NCBI GenBank assembly: GCA_964608575.1
Contig: CAZSPW010000104.1
Span: 1-5,908, forward strand
Direction of reading: 5' to 3'
DNA length: 5,908 nucleotides
From: JAMIFN01 sp964608575
Lineage (GTDB): Bacteria > Pseudomonadota > Gammaproteobacteria > Burkholderiales > Burkholderiaceae_C
The position numbers and the translations under genes were made by a program. Of this stretch, positions 1 to 5,566 are shown in pieces; position 1 is the first letter of the stretch; every line of letters starts with the position of its first letter. The notes beneath the pieces are model-generated. The model searched no databases. It was given only the letters and a program-made list of their open reading frames with translations, and had not been told where the DNA came from.

Positions 1-54
1 ACCCCGGTACTCACCGTGAAAGGGTGATGTCCTAGGCCTCTAGACGATAGGGTC
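1..54 (-). tRNA. tRNA-Glu (anticodon UUC), 3' part cut off by window edge
   Basis: Read on the minus strand, this begins with acceptor strand GACCCTA, U8, and a D-arm carrying the GTCTAGAGGCCTAGGAC block typical of bacterial glutamate tRNAs. An anticodon arm follows (stem TCACC/GGTGA, loop CTTTCAC) with anticodon TTC at positions 20-18. The sequence stops inside the T-stem, so the T-loop, 3' acceptor strand and CCA lie outside the window. About 54 of the usual 76 nt are visible. It decodes GAA/GAG. It lies 75 bp downstream of tRNA-Ala on the same strand and has its own promoter-like sequence in the gap. Confidence 0.95.
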
Positions 55-73
55 ATCATTTGTTGAGTCCGCT

Positions 74-104
74 AGTATAACACGATTTTTTGCAGTTTCT
101 ACAA
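74..104 (-). promoter_or_regulatory. Predicted promoter for tRNA-Glu (extended -10)
   Basis: On the minus strand there is a -10 box TATACT (79-74) preceded by TG one base upstream, giving the extended -10 form TGnTATACT (82-74). A weak -35, TTGTAG (104-99), sits 19 bp upstream, and a GC-rich discriminator AGCGGAC follows. Predicted start is near position 67, about 13 nt before the mature tRNA 5' end. The long spacer is offset by the extended -10. This would let tRNA-Glu be transcribed independently of tRNA-Ala. It is a sequence prediction only. Confidence 0.5.
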
Positions 105-109
105 AAAAA

Positions 110-219
<110 letters not shown>

Positions 220-254
220 AGTGCTGTGTCAGTCCTGAATCGGTACAGCCCGCT

Positions 255-284
255 ATTCTATAGATAATTTTCTGCTTTTGGCAA
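255..284 (-). promoter_or_regulatory. Predicted promoter for tRNA-Ala
   Basis: On the minus strand, TTGCCA (284-279) and TAGAAT (260-255, five of six consensus bases) are separated by 18 bp. The downstream AGCGGGCTG is a GC-rich discriminator of the kind found at stringently controlled stable-RNA promoters. Predicted start is near 248, leaving a leader of about 43 nt before tRNA-Ala. It lies in the 116-bp gap between the ygiD stop codon and the tRNA. No GC-rich terminator for ygiD is visible in that gap, so some read-through from ygiD is possible. Confidence 0.5.
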
Positions 285-321
285 ATCAAGTGAAAAAAAA
301 TGCATTTTCTGTTCGTGCAGC

Positions 322-1140
322 TCAGCCCCATTGAAAACAGCGCATGCCAACAGGCGCTTGCGGGTAGCTGCCCGTTAGGATGTGGGTCACTTTTTCAGCT
401 GGGCAGCTGGCACCTGCGGGGTAAAGCAGGGGAGCGTAATGCTCTAAGCTGGGGTGAGCCTTGTGCAGGCGCTGCAGTTTGCTGCTATCGGCAAAATCGT
501 AAAGCGCATGGTGCTGGCGGCTATCAATCGCTTGGGTGATGTCGGCATCAAAGGCAAAGACTTCGCTCCATATTGGGTGCTGACGAGGTGCGCGTATCAA
601 GCCAAAATTGTGCACCGTGTTGCCCGAGCCGATGACGAGTATGCCCCGCTGCCGCAAGACGGCCAAGGCTTGTCCCGCCTGGTAATGCTCGGCCAAGCTG
701 GCCTGCTGGTTGAGGCTGAGTTGCAATACGGGAATATTTGCTTGGGGGAAAAGGTGCATCAACACGGCCCACGCACCGTGGTCTAAACCCCATTGCCCAT
801 CATCGCTTTGAATGCGTAACTGGGGCAGAGTCCGAATGATTTCTTCTGCGATGCCTGGGCTGCCGGGTGCGGGGTATTGCTGTGCAAACAGTTCAGCAGG
901 AAAGCCGCCAAAGTCGTGAATGGTGCGCGGTTGTTTGGCCGTGGTGATTTGCCAGCCTTGCGTCATCCAATGTGCGCTGATGAGCAAAATGGCGCGCGGG
1001 TTTGGGTAGTGCGTGCGTAGGCGCTGTCCCCAGGCCTGCCATGCCAATTTGAAAGGGTTATCGTCTATGGCGTGCATGGGGTTGCCGTGACCGACGAATA
1101 AAGCCGGTTGCGTTGTGGGGGATGGGGCGGTGTTGTGCAT
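322..1140 (-). CDS. ygiD: DODA-type (class III) extradiol ring-cleavage dioxygenase, YgiD family
   Basis: A 272-residue cytoplasmic protein of the LigB-like superfamily, YgiD/4,5-DOPA-extradiol-dioxygenase branch (E. coli YgiD is of similar length). The family uses one divalent metal to cleave catechol rings next to the hydroxyls; E. coli YgiD acts on L-DOPA. Visible landmarks are GHGNPM with His18, SAHW with His57, HDFGGFP (74-80), GLDHGAW (117-123), SGNTVHNFG with His176, HPSLEHYAPLL with His233, and the closing MRCFQWG. His18, His57, His176 and His233 match the expected metal/active-site set, so the enzyme looks intact. The ATG at 1140 is preceded in frame by a stop codon three codons upstream, which fixes the start. 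No clear Shine-Dalgarno is seen. It is transcribed away from ribE across a 116-bp gap. The natural substrate cannot be read from the sequence. Confidence 0.9.
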   Translation of the reverse strand: MHNTAPSPTTQPALFVGHGNPMHAIDDNPFKLAWQAWGQRLRTHYPNPRAILLISAHWMTQGWQITTAKQPRTIHDFGGFPAELFAQQYPAPGSPGIAEEIIRTLPQLRIQSDDGQWGLDHGAWAVLMHLFPQANIPVLQLSLNQQASLAEHYQAGQALAVLRQRGILVIGSGNTVHNFGLIRAPRQHPIWSEVFAFDADITQAIDSRQHHALYDFADSSKLQRLHKAHPSLEHYAPLLYPAGASCPAEKVTHILTGSYPQAPVGMRCFQWG

Positions 1141-1214
1141 GATGCGCTATTGTGCAGATATTGCGTCAGCCATAGGAAAAGGGCTTGGGGGCAGCGATAA
1201 TGTTGGCCTTGCGT

Positions 1215-1235
1215 CTCTCCAGACTGTCTAGAGAG
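1215..1235. promoter_or_regulatory. Near-perfect 21-bp palindrome between ygiD and ribE (operator or leader hairpin)
   Basis: Left arm CTCTCCAGAC (1215-1224) and right arm GTCTAGAGAG (1226-1235) are reverse complements except for one position, centred on T1225. It lies in the divergent ygiD/ribE gap, 22 bp before the ribE ATG. A -10-like GATAAT is at 1196-1201 without a convincing -35. If that box is used, the palindrome falls at the start of the ribE leader, where RNA could form a 9-bp stem with one mismatch and a CUG loop. A dimeric repressor site is the other reading. Its function is unknown. Confidence 0.4.
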
Positions 1236-1256
1236 CATCTAAAAAATGAATAAGCT

Positions 1257-1889
1257 ATGTTTACAGGCATCATCACCGCTGTCGGAAAAGTTGACAAAGT
1301 CGAACCTTTAGGGAAAGGCTCAGGCTTTGGGGTGCGCGTGGTCGTTAGCGTACCCACACCTAGCGATTATTTGCATGATGTGGGCTTGGGGGACAGTATT
1401 GCCATGCAAGGCGCTTGCATGACCGTGACGCAGCTCAATCTGCCTGCGCAGCAGTTTGTGGTTGAAGTCTCGGCAGAATCACTGGACAAAACCCGTGGTT
1501 ATGCCTTAGGTGAACGCATCAATTTAGAAAAAGCCTTGCGCGCGCACGACCGCCTAGGCGGCCATATTGTTACCGGTCATGTGGATGCGTTAGCTCGCGT
1601 GCAACAGTTCGCGCCTGTGGGCGAGAGCTGGCTTTTGGTGGTGCGTGTGCCGCTGGCTTTGGCCAAGTTTTTTGCGTACAAAGGCTCGATCACCGTCAAC
1701 GGCACCAGCCTGACTGTCAATAGCGTACAGGACTGTGCCGAGGGTTGTGATGTCAGTATCAATTTGATTAACCACACGGTAGAAAACACCGCCCTAGGTG
1801 ATTTGAAAGTGGGTAGTGCGGTGAATGTAGAGGTAGATTTAATTGCCCGATATTGCGAAAGAATGTTGAGCCAAAGAGCACTAGGTTAA
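1257..1889 (+). CDS. ribE: Riboflavin synthase (alpha chain)
   Basis: A 210-residue cytoplasmic enzyme that catalyses the last step of riboflavin synthesis: dismutation of two 6,7-dimethyl-8-ribityllumazines into riboflavin and 5-amino-6-ribitylamino-uracil. It acts as a trimer. The hallmark N-terminus MFTGIITAVG is present, followed by two lumazine-binding barrels (about 1-97 and 98-200). Barrel 1 has GDSIAMQGACMTV (45-57) with Cys54, equivalent to the family's active-site Cys; Gln51 replaces the Asn common there. Barrel 2 opens with GGHIVTGHVD (101-110) and carries KGSITVNGTSLTV (142-154). The C-terminus has the usual LIARY segment. Length is normal. The ATG is set by the invariant N-terminus, although only a weak TAAG lies upstream. 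No FMN riboswitch is seen, and no other rib gene is in the window. ridA follows after 36 bp on the same strand, so co-transcription is likely. Confidence 0.96.
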   Translation: MFTGIITAVGKVDKVEPLGKGSGFGVRVVVSVPTPSDYLHDVGLGDSIAMQGACMTVTQLNLPAQQFVVEVSAESLDKTRGYALGERINLEKALRAHDRLGGHIVTGHVDALARVQQFAPVGESWLLVVRVPLALAKFFAYKGSITVNGTSLTVNSVQDCAEGCDVSINLINHTVENTALGDLKVGSAVNVEVDLIARYCERMLSQRALG

Positions 1890-1925
1890 ATGGGCAATGG
1901 CTTTAATGGAGAGTAGGAAAACACC

Positions 1926-2384
1926 ATGCATCCCGAAGAAAAAATTGCCCAATTGGGCTTGAGCTTGCCGCCCGCGGCTACACCCGCTGCGGCTTATATT
2001 CCCTTTGTGCAAAGCGGCAATTTGTTATTTTTGAGCGGCCATATCCCCAAGCGCAATGGGCAAGTAGTGGTGGGGCAATTGGGGCGCACCATGCAAACGG
2101 CAGAGGCCAAACAAGTGGCGCGTGAGGTGACAGTTGATTTGCTGGGTACGCTCAAAGCAGCGGTAGGCGATTTGGGACGCATTCAGCGCATTGTCAAAGT
2201 GATGGGCTTGGTCAACTCCACGCCCGACTTTACCGAGCAGCATTTGGTCATCAACGGTTGTTCTGAATTATTGGGCGAAGTCTTTGCCGATAAAGGCGTA
2301 CATGCGCGTAGCGCCTTTGGCGTGGCGCAAATTCCATTAGGCGCGTGTGTGGAAATTGAGCTAATTGCCGAAATTTCCGCGTAG
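1926..2384 (+). CDS. RidA family protein (YjgF/YER057c/UK114), ~150-aa subfamily
   Basis: A 152-residue protein of the RidA (YjgF) family, small trimeric proteins that hydrolyse reactive enamine/imine intermediates from PLP enzymes. Visible family features are FVQSGNLLFLSGHIP (27-41), corresponding to the SGQ/IP strand of RidA, and the C-terminal signature HARSAFGVAQIPLGACVEIE (126-145). The latter contains Arg128, equivalent to the substrate-carboxylate-binding Arg of canonical RidA, and Glu143. Its length and the ARSAFGVAQ form place it in the longer RidA-like branch rather than with classical 130-residue RidA, so the same deaminase activity is plausible but unproven. The start is supported by AGGA at 1915-1918, seven bases before the ATG. 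It follows ribE by 36 bp. The next gene starts 39 bp downstream but seems to have its own promoter. Confidence 0.92.
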   Translation: MHPEEKIAQLGLSLPPAATPAAAYIPFVQSGNLLFLSGHIPKRNGQVVVGQLGRTMQTAEAKQVAREVTVDLLGTLKAAVGDLGRIQRIVKVMGLVNSTPDFTEQHLVINGCSELLGEVFADKGVHARSAFGVAQIPLGACVEIELIAEISA

Positions 2385-2387
2385 ATA

Positions 2388-2415
2388 TTGCCTGAGCAGC
2401 TCACTTTTTTATACT
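2388..2415 (+). promoter_or_regulatory. Predicted promoter of the DUF3426 gene, implying a near-leaderless mRNA
   Basis: TTGCCT (2388-2393) and TATACT (2410-2415, five of six consensus bases) are spaced by 16 bp in the ridA/DUF3426 gap. The expected transcription start, around 2421-2423, is at or just before the ATG at 2424. The absence of any Shine-Dalgarno before that ATG fits a leaderless or nearly leaderless message. This is a prediction from the sequence alone. Confidence 0.45.
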
Positions 2416-2423
2416 CACAAGCC

Positions 2424-3626
2424 ATGAGCATCATCACCCGCTGCCCTGAGTGCCGCGCTAGCTTTAAAGTCGTGCCTGATCAAATCAAAATCAGCGACGG
2501 CTGGGCGCGCTGTGGTCGCTGCCAAACGGTGTTCGATGCCTTGGCTAATCAGGTGTTCCAAGTGAGCGCGCGGCCAGTATCCGAACCCCGTTCACCAGCA
2601 CCAGCACCAGCACCAGCACCAGCACCAGCACCAGCACCAGCACCAGCGCCAGCGCCAACGCCAACGCCAACGCCAGCGCCAGCGCCAACGCCAGCGCCAG
2701 CGCCAACACCAGCGCCAGAATCGGGGCAAATAAATACGGATGAGATAGGTGCGAGCGACTTTCATGTCTCGGCTTTTTTGCCGCAGGATGTGCTGCACAG
2801 CCCTGTTAGTTCAAACGCTGGCGATATTTTTCATCGTCGCCCTGGTGCGCCTCTAGCTGCAGACGATTTTGCAGATTCCTTGCAGCAAGCGCTGCACTCG
2901 AGCTTTGGTATGGGTGCTGGCGAGGGGGGTGGGCGCAATCCCCGTGCCCATTTACCGCCCACGCGTGCCGATAAGTCTGTGCCTCCAGCGCTTAGCCAAG
3001 AAGAACAAAGCCAGTGGGAGCAGTTGGACGAGTTGGATGCTTTGGGCTCTGCTTCGTCAGCTTTGAACGCGGCAACTGAAGGCGCGGACAAGGGTGGAGC
3101 TACACCCCCGAATTTTGTGCGCCGCGCAGAGAGAGCTGCCCGTTGGCAGCGCCCTTGGGTGCGCGTTTTGCTGAGTTTCTTGGCGCTGCTGCTGGCCTTG
3201 GCCTTGGCGGGGCAGTGGGCGTGGCGGCAACGCGATTATTTGGCCGTGGCGCATCCACAGTTGGCGCCCTGGCTAGAGCAGGCTTGCGCCCTGCTAGGAG
3301 ATAAATTGCAGGCTTGGCACCATATCGATGCGGTGAAAGTTGAGGCTTCAGGGTTCAATAAAGTCAATGCGCAGGAATTTCGTATCAGCGTTCACTTGCG
3401 CAATACCACATCCCTGCCTGTAGCAACGCCCTCGGTATTGTTGAGTTTGAACAATAGCGATGGGCAAACCCTGGTGCGTCGGGTCTTCAGCCCTGCGGAG
3501 TTAGGTTTGCCCAGCTCCACCTTGGCTGCACGCGAACAATATATGGGCAATGCCTTAGTTGAAGTCATGGACAACGATTTAAGCCACGCGATTGTGGATT
3601 ACCAAATGCTGATTTTTTATCCATAA
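2424..3626 (+). CDS. Zinc-ribbon and DUF3426 domain-containing membrane protein
   Basis: A 400-residue protein of unknown function. Residues 1-39 form an MJ0042-type zinc ribbon with CxxC pairs at Cys7/Cys10 and Cys30/Cys33, ending in RCGRCQTVFDA. Residues 58-97 are an unbroken Pro-Ala/Pro-Thr run from a hexanucleotide repeat. A polar, probably disordered linker follows to about 240. One membrane helix spans about 246-266 (VRVLLSFLALLLALALAGQW), followed by a C-terminal DUF3426 domain (about 268-400) ending YQMLIFYP. Basic residues before the helix suggest the zinc ribbon is cytoplasmic and DUF3426 periplasmic. The ATG at 2424 is chosen because the zinc ribbon begins directly after it; an in-frame TTG at 2388 would add 12 unconserved residues and overlap the predicted -35. 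The gene is convergent with rhlE and ends before a shared terminator. Confidence 0.9.
   Translation: MSIITRCPECRASFKVVPDQIKISDGWARCGRCQTVFDALANQVFQVSARPVSEPRSPAPAPAPAPAPAPAPAPAPAPTPTPTPAPAPTPAPAPTPAPESGQINTDEIGASDFHVSAFLPQDVLHSPVSSNAGDIFHRRPGAPLAADDFADSLQQALHSSFGMGAGEGGGRNPRAHLPPTRADKSVPPALSQEEQSQWEQLDELDALGSASSALNAATEGADKGGATPPNFVRRAERAARWQRPWVRVLLSFLALLLALALAGQWAWRQRDYLAVAHPQLAPWLEQACALLGDKLQAWHHIDAVKVEASGFNKVNAQEFRISVHLRNTTSLPVATPSVLLSLNNSDGQTLVRRVFSPAELGLPSSTLAAREQYMGNALVEVMDNDLSHAIVDYQMLIFYP
2595..2714 (+). repeat. Hexanucleotide tandem repeat (CCARCR)20 coding for (Pro-Ala/Thr)20
   Basis: Twenty contiguous 6-bp units lie in frame. The first eight are identical CCAGCA; the remaining twelve are CCAGCG, CCAACG or one CCAACA. 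They encode ten PA dipeptides, then PT x3, PA x2, PT, PA x2, PT and PA, followed by CCAGAA (Pro-Glu). The pure 5' block and degenerate 3' block suggest recent expansion at the 5' end. The unit is a multiple of three, so slippage changes linker length but not frame. It is not a CRISPR array: there are no spacers. Confidence 0.95.
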
Positions 3627-3750
3627 TATGAATTATTTTGATAGCTGCTCAGGCAGTTATTTCGGGATTAATGGCCTAAAACATATCTAAAAAATCAAGA
3701 TAAAAGCATAGCAAACACTTATTGCTCCATCATTTCTCCATCAGTGGAAT
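3627..3750. repeat. AT-rich intergenic segment, candidate degenerate interspersed repeat
   Basis: The non-coding stretch between the DUF3426 stop codon and the terminator is clearly more AT-rich than its surroundings. The part TTTTGATAGCTGCT (3636-3649), with a small CTGC-TCAG-GCAG hairpin (3645-3656) and GGCCTAAAA about 20 bases on, resembles from memory an intergenic element common in Comamonadaceae genomes that begins with GATAGCTGCT. The inner part does not match well. No gene or strong promoter is visible. Confidence 0.3.
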
Positions 3751-3776
3751 AAAAAACGGCCGAAAGGCCGTTTTTT
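3751..3776. terminator. Bidirectional rho-independent terminator between DUF3426 gene and rhlE
   Basis: A perfect 11-bp stem (AAAAAACGGCC 3751-3761 with GGCCGTTTTTT 3766-3776) is closed by a GAAA tetraloop. The GC core is followed by six T on the plus strand and, because the left arm is six A, by six T on the minus strand too. It therefore serves both convergent genes: the DUF3426 gene, whose stop is 124 bp away, and rhlE, whose stop is 23 bp away. Confidence 0.93.
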
Positions 3777-3799
3777 CTTTTGTTGTTCCCAAAGTGGAA

Positions 3800-5395
3800 T
3801 TATCTGGCTACTTGCATAGGCGCACGGGCAGGGCGAGCGCCGCTACCAGCTCTGCCCTGAGCGCCACTGCTGCCACCTGCACTACGGTTGCCGCCGTTAC
3901 TGCTGCGCCCACCACCGCTACCCGCACTGCCGCTGCCGCCGAAGCGGTTTTGGCCTTGGTTTTGGCGCGAGCCTGATCCATCGGTGCGGCGCTGGCCGCC
4001 TGGTTCGCTGCGTGTTGGGGCTTGGCCGCGGCCTTGGGCTGCTTGATTGCCTGATGCACTGCGGCCCTGTCCATCCGCTGTGGGGCGGCTAGGCCTTTGT
4101 GCTTGCGTGGTTTTTTTCTCGCGGATGCGTTGCATTAACTCTTGTTTAGCCGCTTTGGCGGCTGCGGCCATGACATCACGGCCAGGTGGTTTACCGCGCC
4201 CGCCCCAAATCGTTTGCCTGCCCATGGCAATAGGCTCAGCCTTCTCACCTGCTTCTGGAGCGTATTCAGGTAAATCCTGACGGGGAATTTCCTGGCGCGT
4301 GAATTTTTCGATTTCCAGTAAAAAGCCTTCTTCGTCCAGGCTGACCAGATTCACCGCATGGCCTTCGCGCCCGGCGCGTCCGGTGCGGCCGATGCGATGT
4401 ACATAGTCCTCGGGCACATTGGGAATCTCGTAATTCACCACATGCGGCAGCTCTTCAATATCAATGCCACGGGCGGCAATATCAGTGGCCACCAAAGCGC
4501 GAATCGCGCCCGATTTAAAGCCAGATAAAGCCTGCGTGCGCGCGCTTTGGCTTTTATTGCCGTGCAGTGCCATGGCGCTGATGCCGTGCTTAGTCAGAAA
4601 TTCAGCCACATTGTTGGCACCAAATTTGGTGCGTACAAAGACTAGGACTTGGCTCCAGTCTTTGCTCTCGATGATGTGAGCCAAGAGGGTTTTTTTCTTA
4701 CCGCGCCCAACTAAATGCCAGACTTGGCTGATGCGTTGCACGGTGGAGTTTTTCGGCGTGACTTGAATGGATTGCGGGTTTTTCAACAAGCCTTGCGCCA
4801 GCTGGCGGATCTCGTCGCTGAAGGTGGCACTAAACAACAGGGTTTGGCGCTCTTTGGGAAGCAGCGCGAATACTTTTTTCATGTCGTGGATAAAGCCCAT
4901 ATCCAACATGCGGTCGGCTTCGTCCAGCACCAGCATTTGCACCGTGGATAAATCCAGTGCGTTTTGCTGCGCCAAATCCAGTAAGCGCCCGGGCGTGGCC
5001 ACCAATACATCCACGCCACGGCGCAGCGCGTCGATTTGCGGGTTCATGCCTACGCCGCCAAAAATCACGGCACTTTTGATTTGTAGATGTTGGCTATACA
5101 TCTTGACTTGCTCATGCACTTGCGCGGCCAATTCGCGCGTAGGCGTGAGTACCAAAGCGCGCACGCCAGGGCGGCCAAATTTGTTGTTCAGGCTGCGGGT
5201 GGTAGCCAGGCGGTGCAATAGCGGCAGGCTGAAAGCGGCGGTTTTGCCTGTGCCTGTTTGTGCGCCAGCGAGCAAATCGCCGCCTGCAATCACGGCAGGT
5301 ATCGCTTGCGCTTGAATGGGGGTAGGGGTTTCATAGCCTGCGTCATGCACGGCTTTGACGAGTGCGGGCAGCAGCCCAAGGTCTGCAAAATTCAT
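3800..5395 (-). CDS. rhlE: DEAD-box ATP-dependent RNA helicase RhlE
   Basis: A 531-residue cytoplasmic RNA helicase that unwinds short RNA duplexes using ATP; RhlE proteins act in ribosome assembly and RNA turnover. All core motifs are present: Q motif with Phe3 and GYETPTPIQ (20-28), motif I AQTGTGKT (45-52), Ia PTRELA (85-90), Ib TPGR (134-137), II DEAD (158-161), III SAT (189-191), IV VLVFVRTK (250-257), V ATDIAARGID (303-312) and VI HRIGRTGR (333-340). After the core comes a tail of about 150 residues (383-531) with IWGGRGKPPG near 396-405, then Gly/Ser/Asn/Gln/Arg-rich disordered sequence from about 435. Such tails bind RNA and are variable in the family. The ATG is supported by the conserved MNFADLGL start; no Shine-Dalgarno is seen, only a pyrimidine-rich tract. 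It is divergent from the Rieske gene. Confidence 0.96.
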   Translation of the reverse strand: MNFADLGLLPALVKAVHDAGYETPTPIQAQAIPAVIAGGDLLAGAQTGTGKTAAFSLPLLHRLATTRSLNNKFGRPGVRALVLTPTRELAAQVHEQVKMYSQHLQIKSAVIFGGVGMNPQIDALRRGVDVLVATPGRLLDLAQQNALDLSTVQMLVLDEADRMLDMGFIHDMKKVFALLPKERQTLLFSATFSDEIRQLAQGLLKNPQSIQVTPKNSTVQRISQVWHLVGRGKKKTLLAHIIESKDWSQVLVFVRTKFGANNVAEFLTKHGISAMALHGNKSQSARTQALSGFKSGAIRALVATDIAARGIDIEELPHVVNYEIPNVPEDYVHRIGRTGRAGREGHAVNLVSLDEEGFLLEIEKFTRQEIPRQDLPEYAPEAGEKAEPIAMGRQTIWGGRGKPPGRDVMAAAAKAAKQELMQRIREKKTTQAQRPSRPTADGQGRSASGNQAAQGRGQAPTRSEPGGQRRTDGSGSRQNQGQNRFGGSGSAGSGGGRSSNGGNRSAGGSSGAQGRAGSGARPARAPMQVAR

Positions 5396-5436
5396 AAATG
5401 CAAAAAAAGAAAGAGGGAATCAGCGCCTTGTCGCTT

Positions 5437-5450
5437 TTATCGTCCGATAA
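5437..5450. promoter_or_regulatory. Palindrome TTATCG-TC-CGATAA upstream of rhlE
   Basis: Two 6-bp arms (5437-5442 and 5445-5450) are exact reverse complements around a 2-bp centre, 42 bp before the rhlE ATG. Flanking TGTC (5429-5432) and GACA (5453-5456) add asymmetric outer complementarity. It could be a protein-binding site, or a small hairpin in the rhlE leader if transcription starts upstream of it. Its function is unknown. Confidence 0.3.
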
Positions 5451-5522
5451 GGGACAGGGCTGAAATATCAAGGCTAGGCGCAGTATGTGGCCTAAGCACT
5501 AAGAAGCTGGCCAGCGACAGGC

Positions 5523-5556
5523 CAAAAAGAAAACCACCCTTGATAGGCAAGGGTGG
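5523..5556 (-). terminator. Terminator-like hairpin with U-tract in the rhlE leader (attenuator candidate)
   Basis: The stem CCACCCTT (5534-5541) pairs with AAGGGTGG (5549-5556), a perfect 8 bp around a 7-nt loop. On the minus strand the stem is followed by TTTTCTTTTT (5533-5524); on the plus strand no T-tract follows. It is thus oriented to act on transcription heading into rhlE, whose ATG is 128 bp further on. No minus-strand gene lies immediately upstream for it to end, and the best minus-strand promoter is only a few bases upstream. A leader attenuator, a 5' stabilising hairpin, or the end of a longer upstream transcript are all possible. Confidence 0.55.
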
Positions 5557-5566
5557 CAGCGGCGTT

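Noticed and set aside
297..308. AAAATGCATTTT palindrome as a terminator for ygiD
   Set aside because: The stem is almost all A/T and too weak, although eight T follow on the minus strand; I could not support it as an intrinsic terminator.
1141..1256. FMN riboswitch upstream of ribE
   Set aside because: The gap is only 116 bp and lacks the conserved multi-stem RFN pattern; only the short palindrome at 1215-1235 is present.
2388..2423. TTG start at 2388 for the DUF3426 protein
   Set aside because: It would add 12 residues ahead of a zinc ribbon that normally begins at the N-terminus, it overlaps the predicted -35 box, and it has no Shine-Dalgarno.
2592..2798. Minus-strand frame encoding a Trp-Arg/Trp-Cys repeat, and a CRISPR-like look to the repeat
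   Set aside because: The peptide is the antisense reading of the CCARCR repeat. The repeat is contiguous without spacers, so it is not CRISPR.
3722..4074. Ala/Thr-rich open frames on both strands opposite or inside the rhlE tail
   Set aside because: They are compositional shadows of the GC-rich low-complexity tail, one crossing the terminator hairpin; neither has a recognisable domain or ribosome-binding site.
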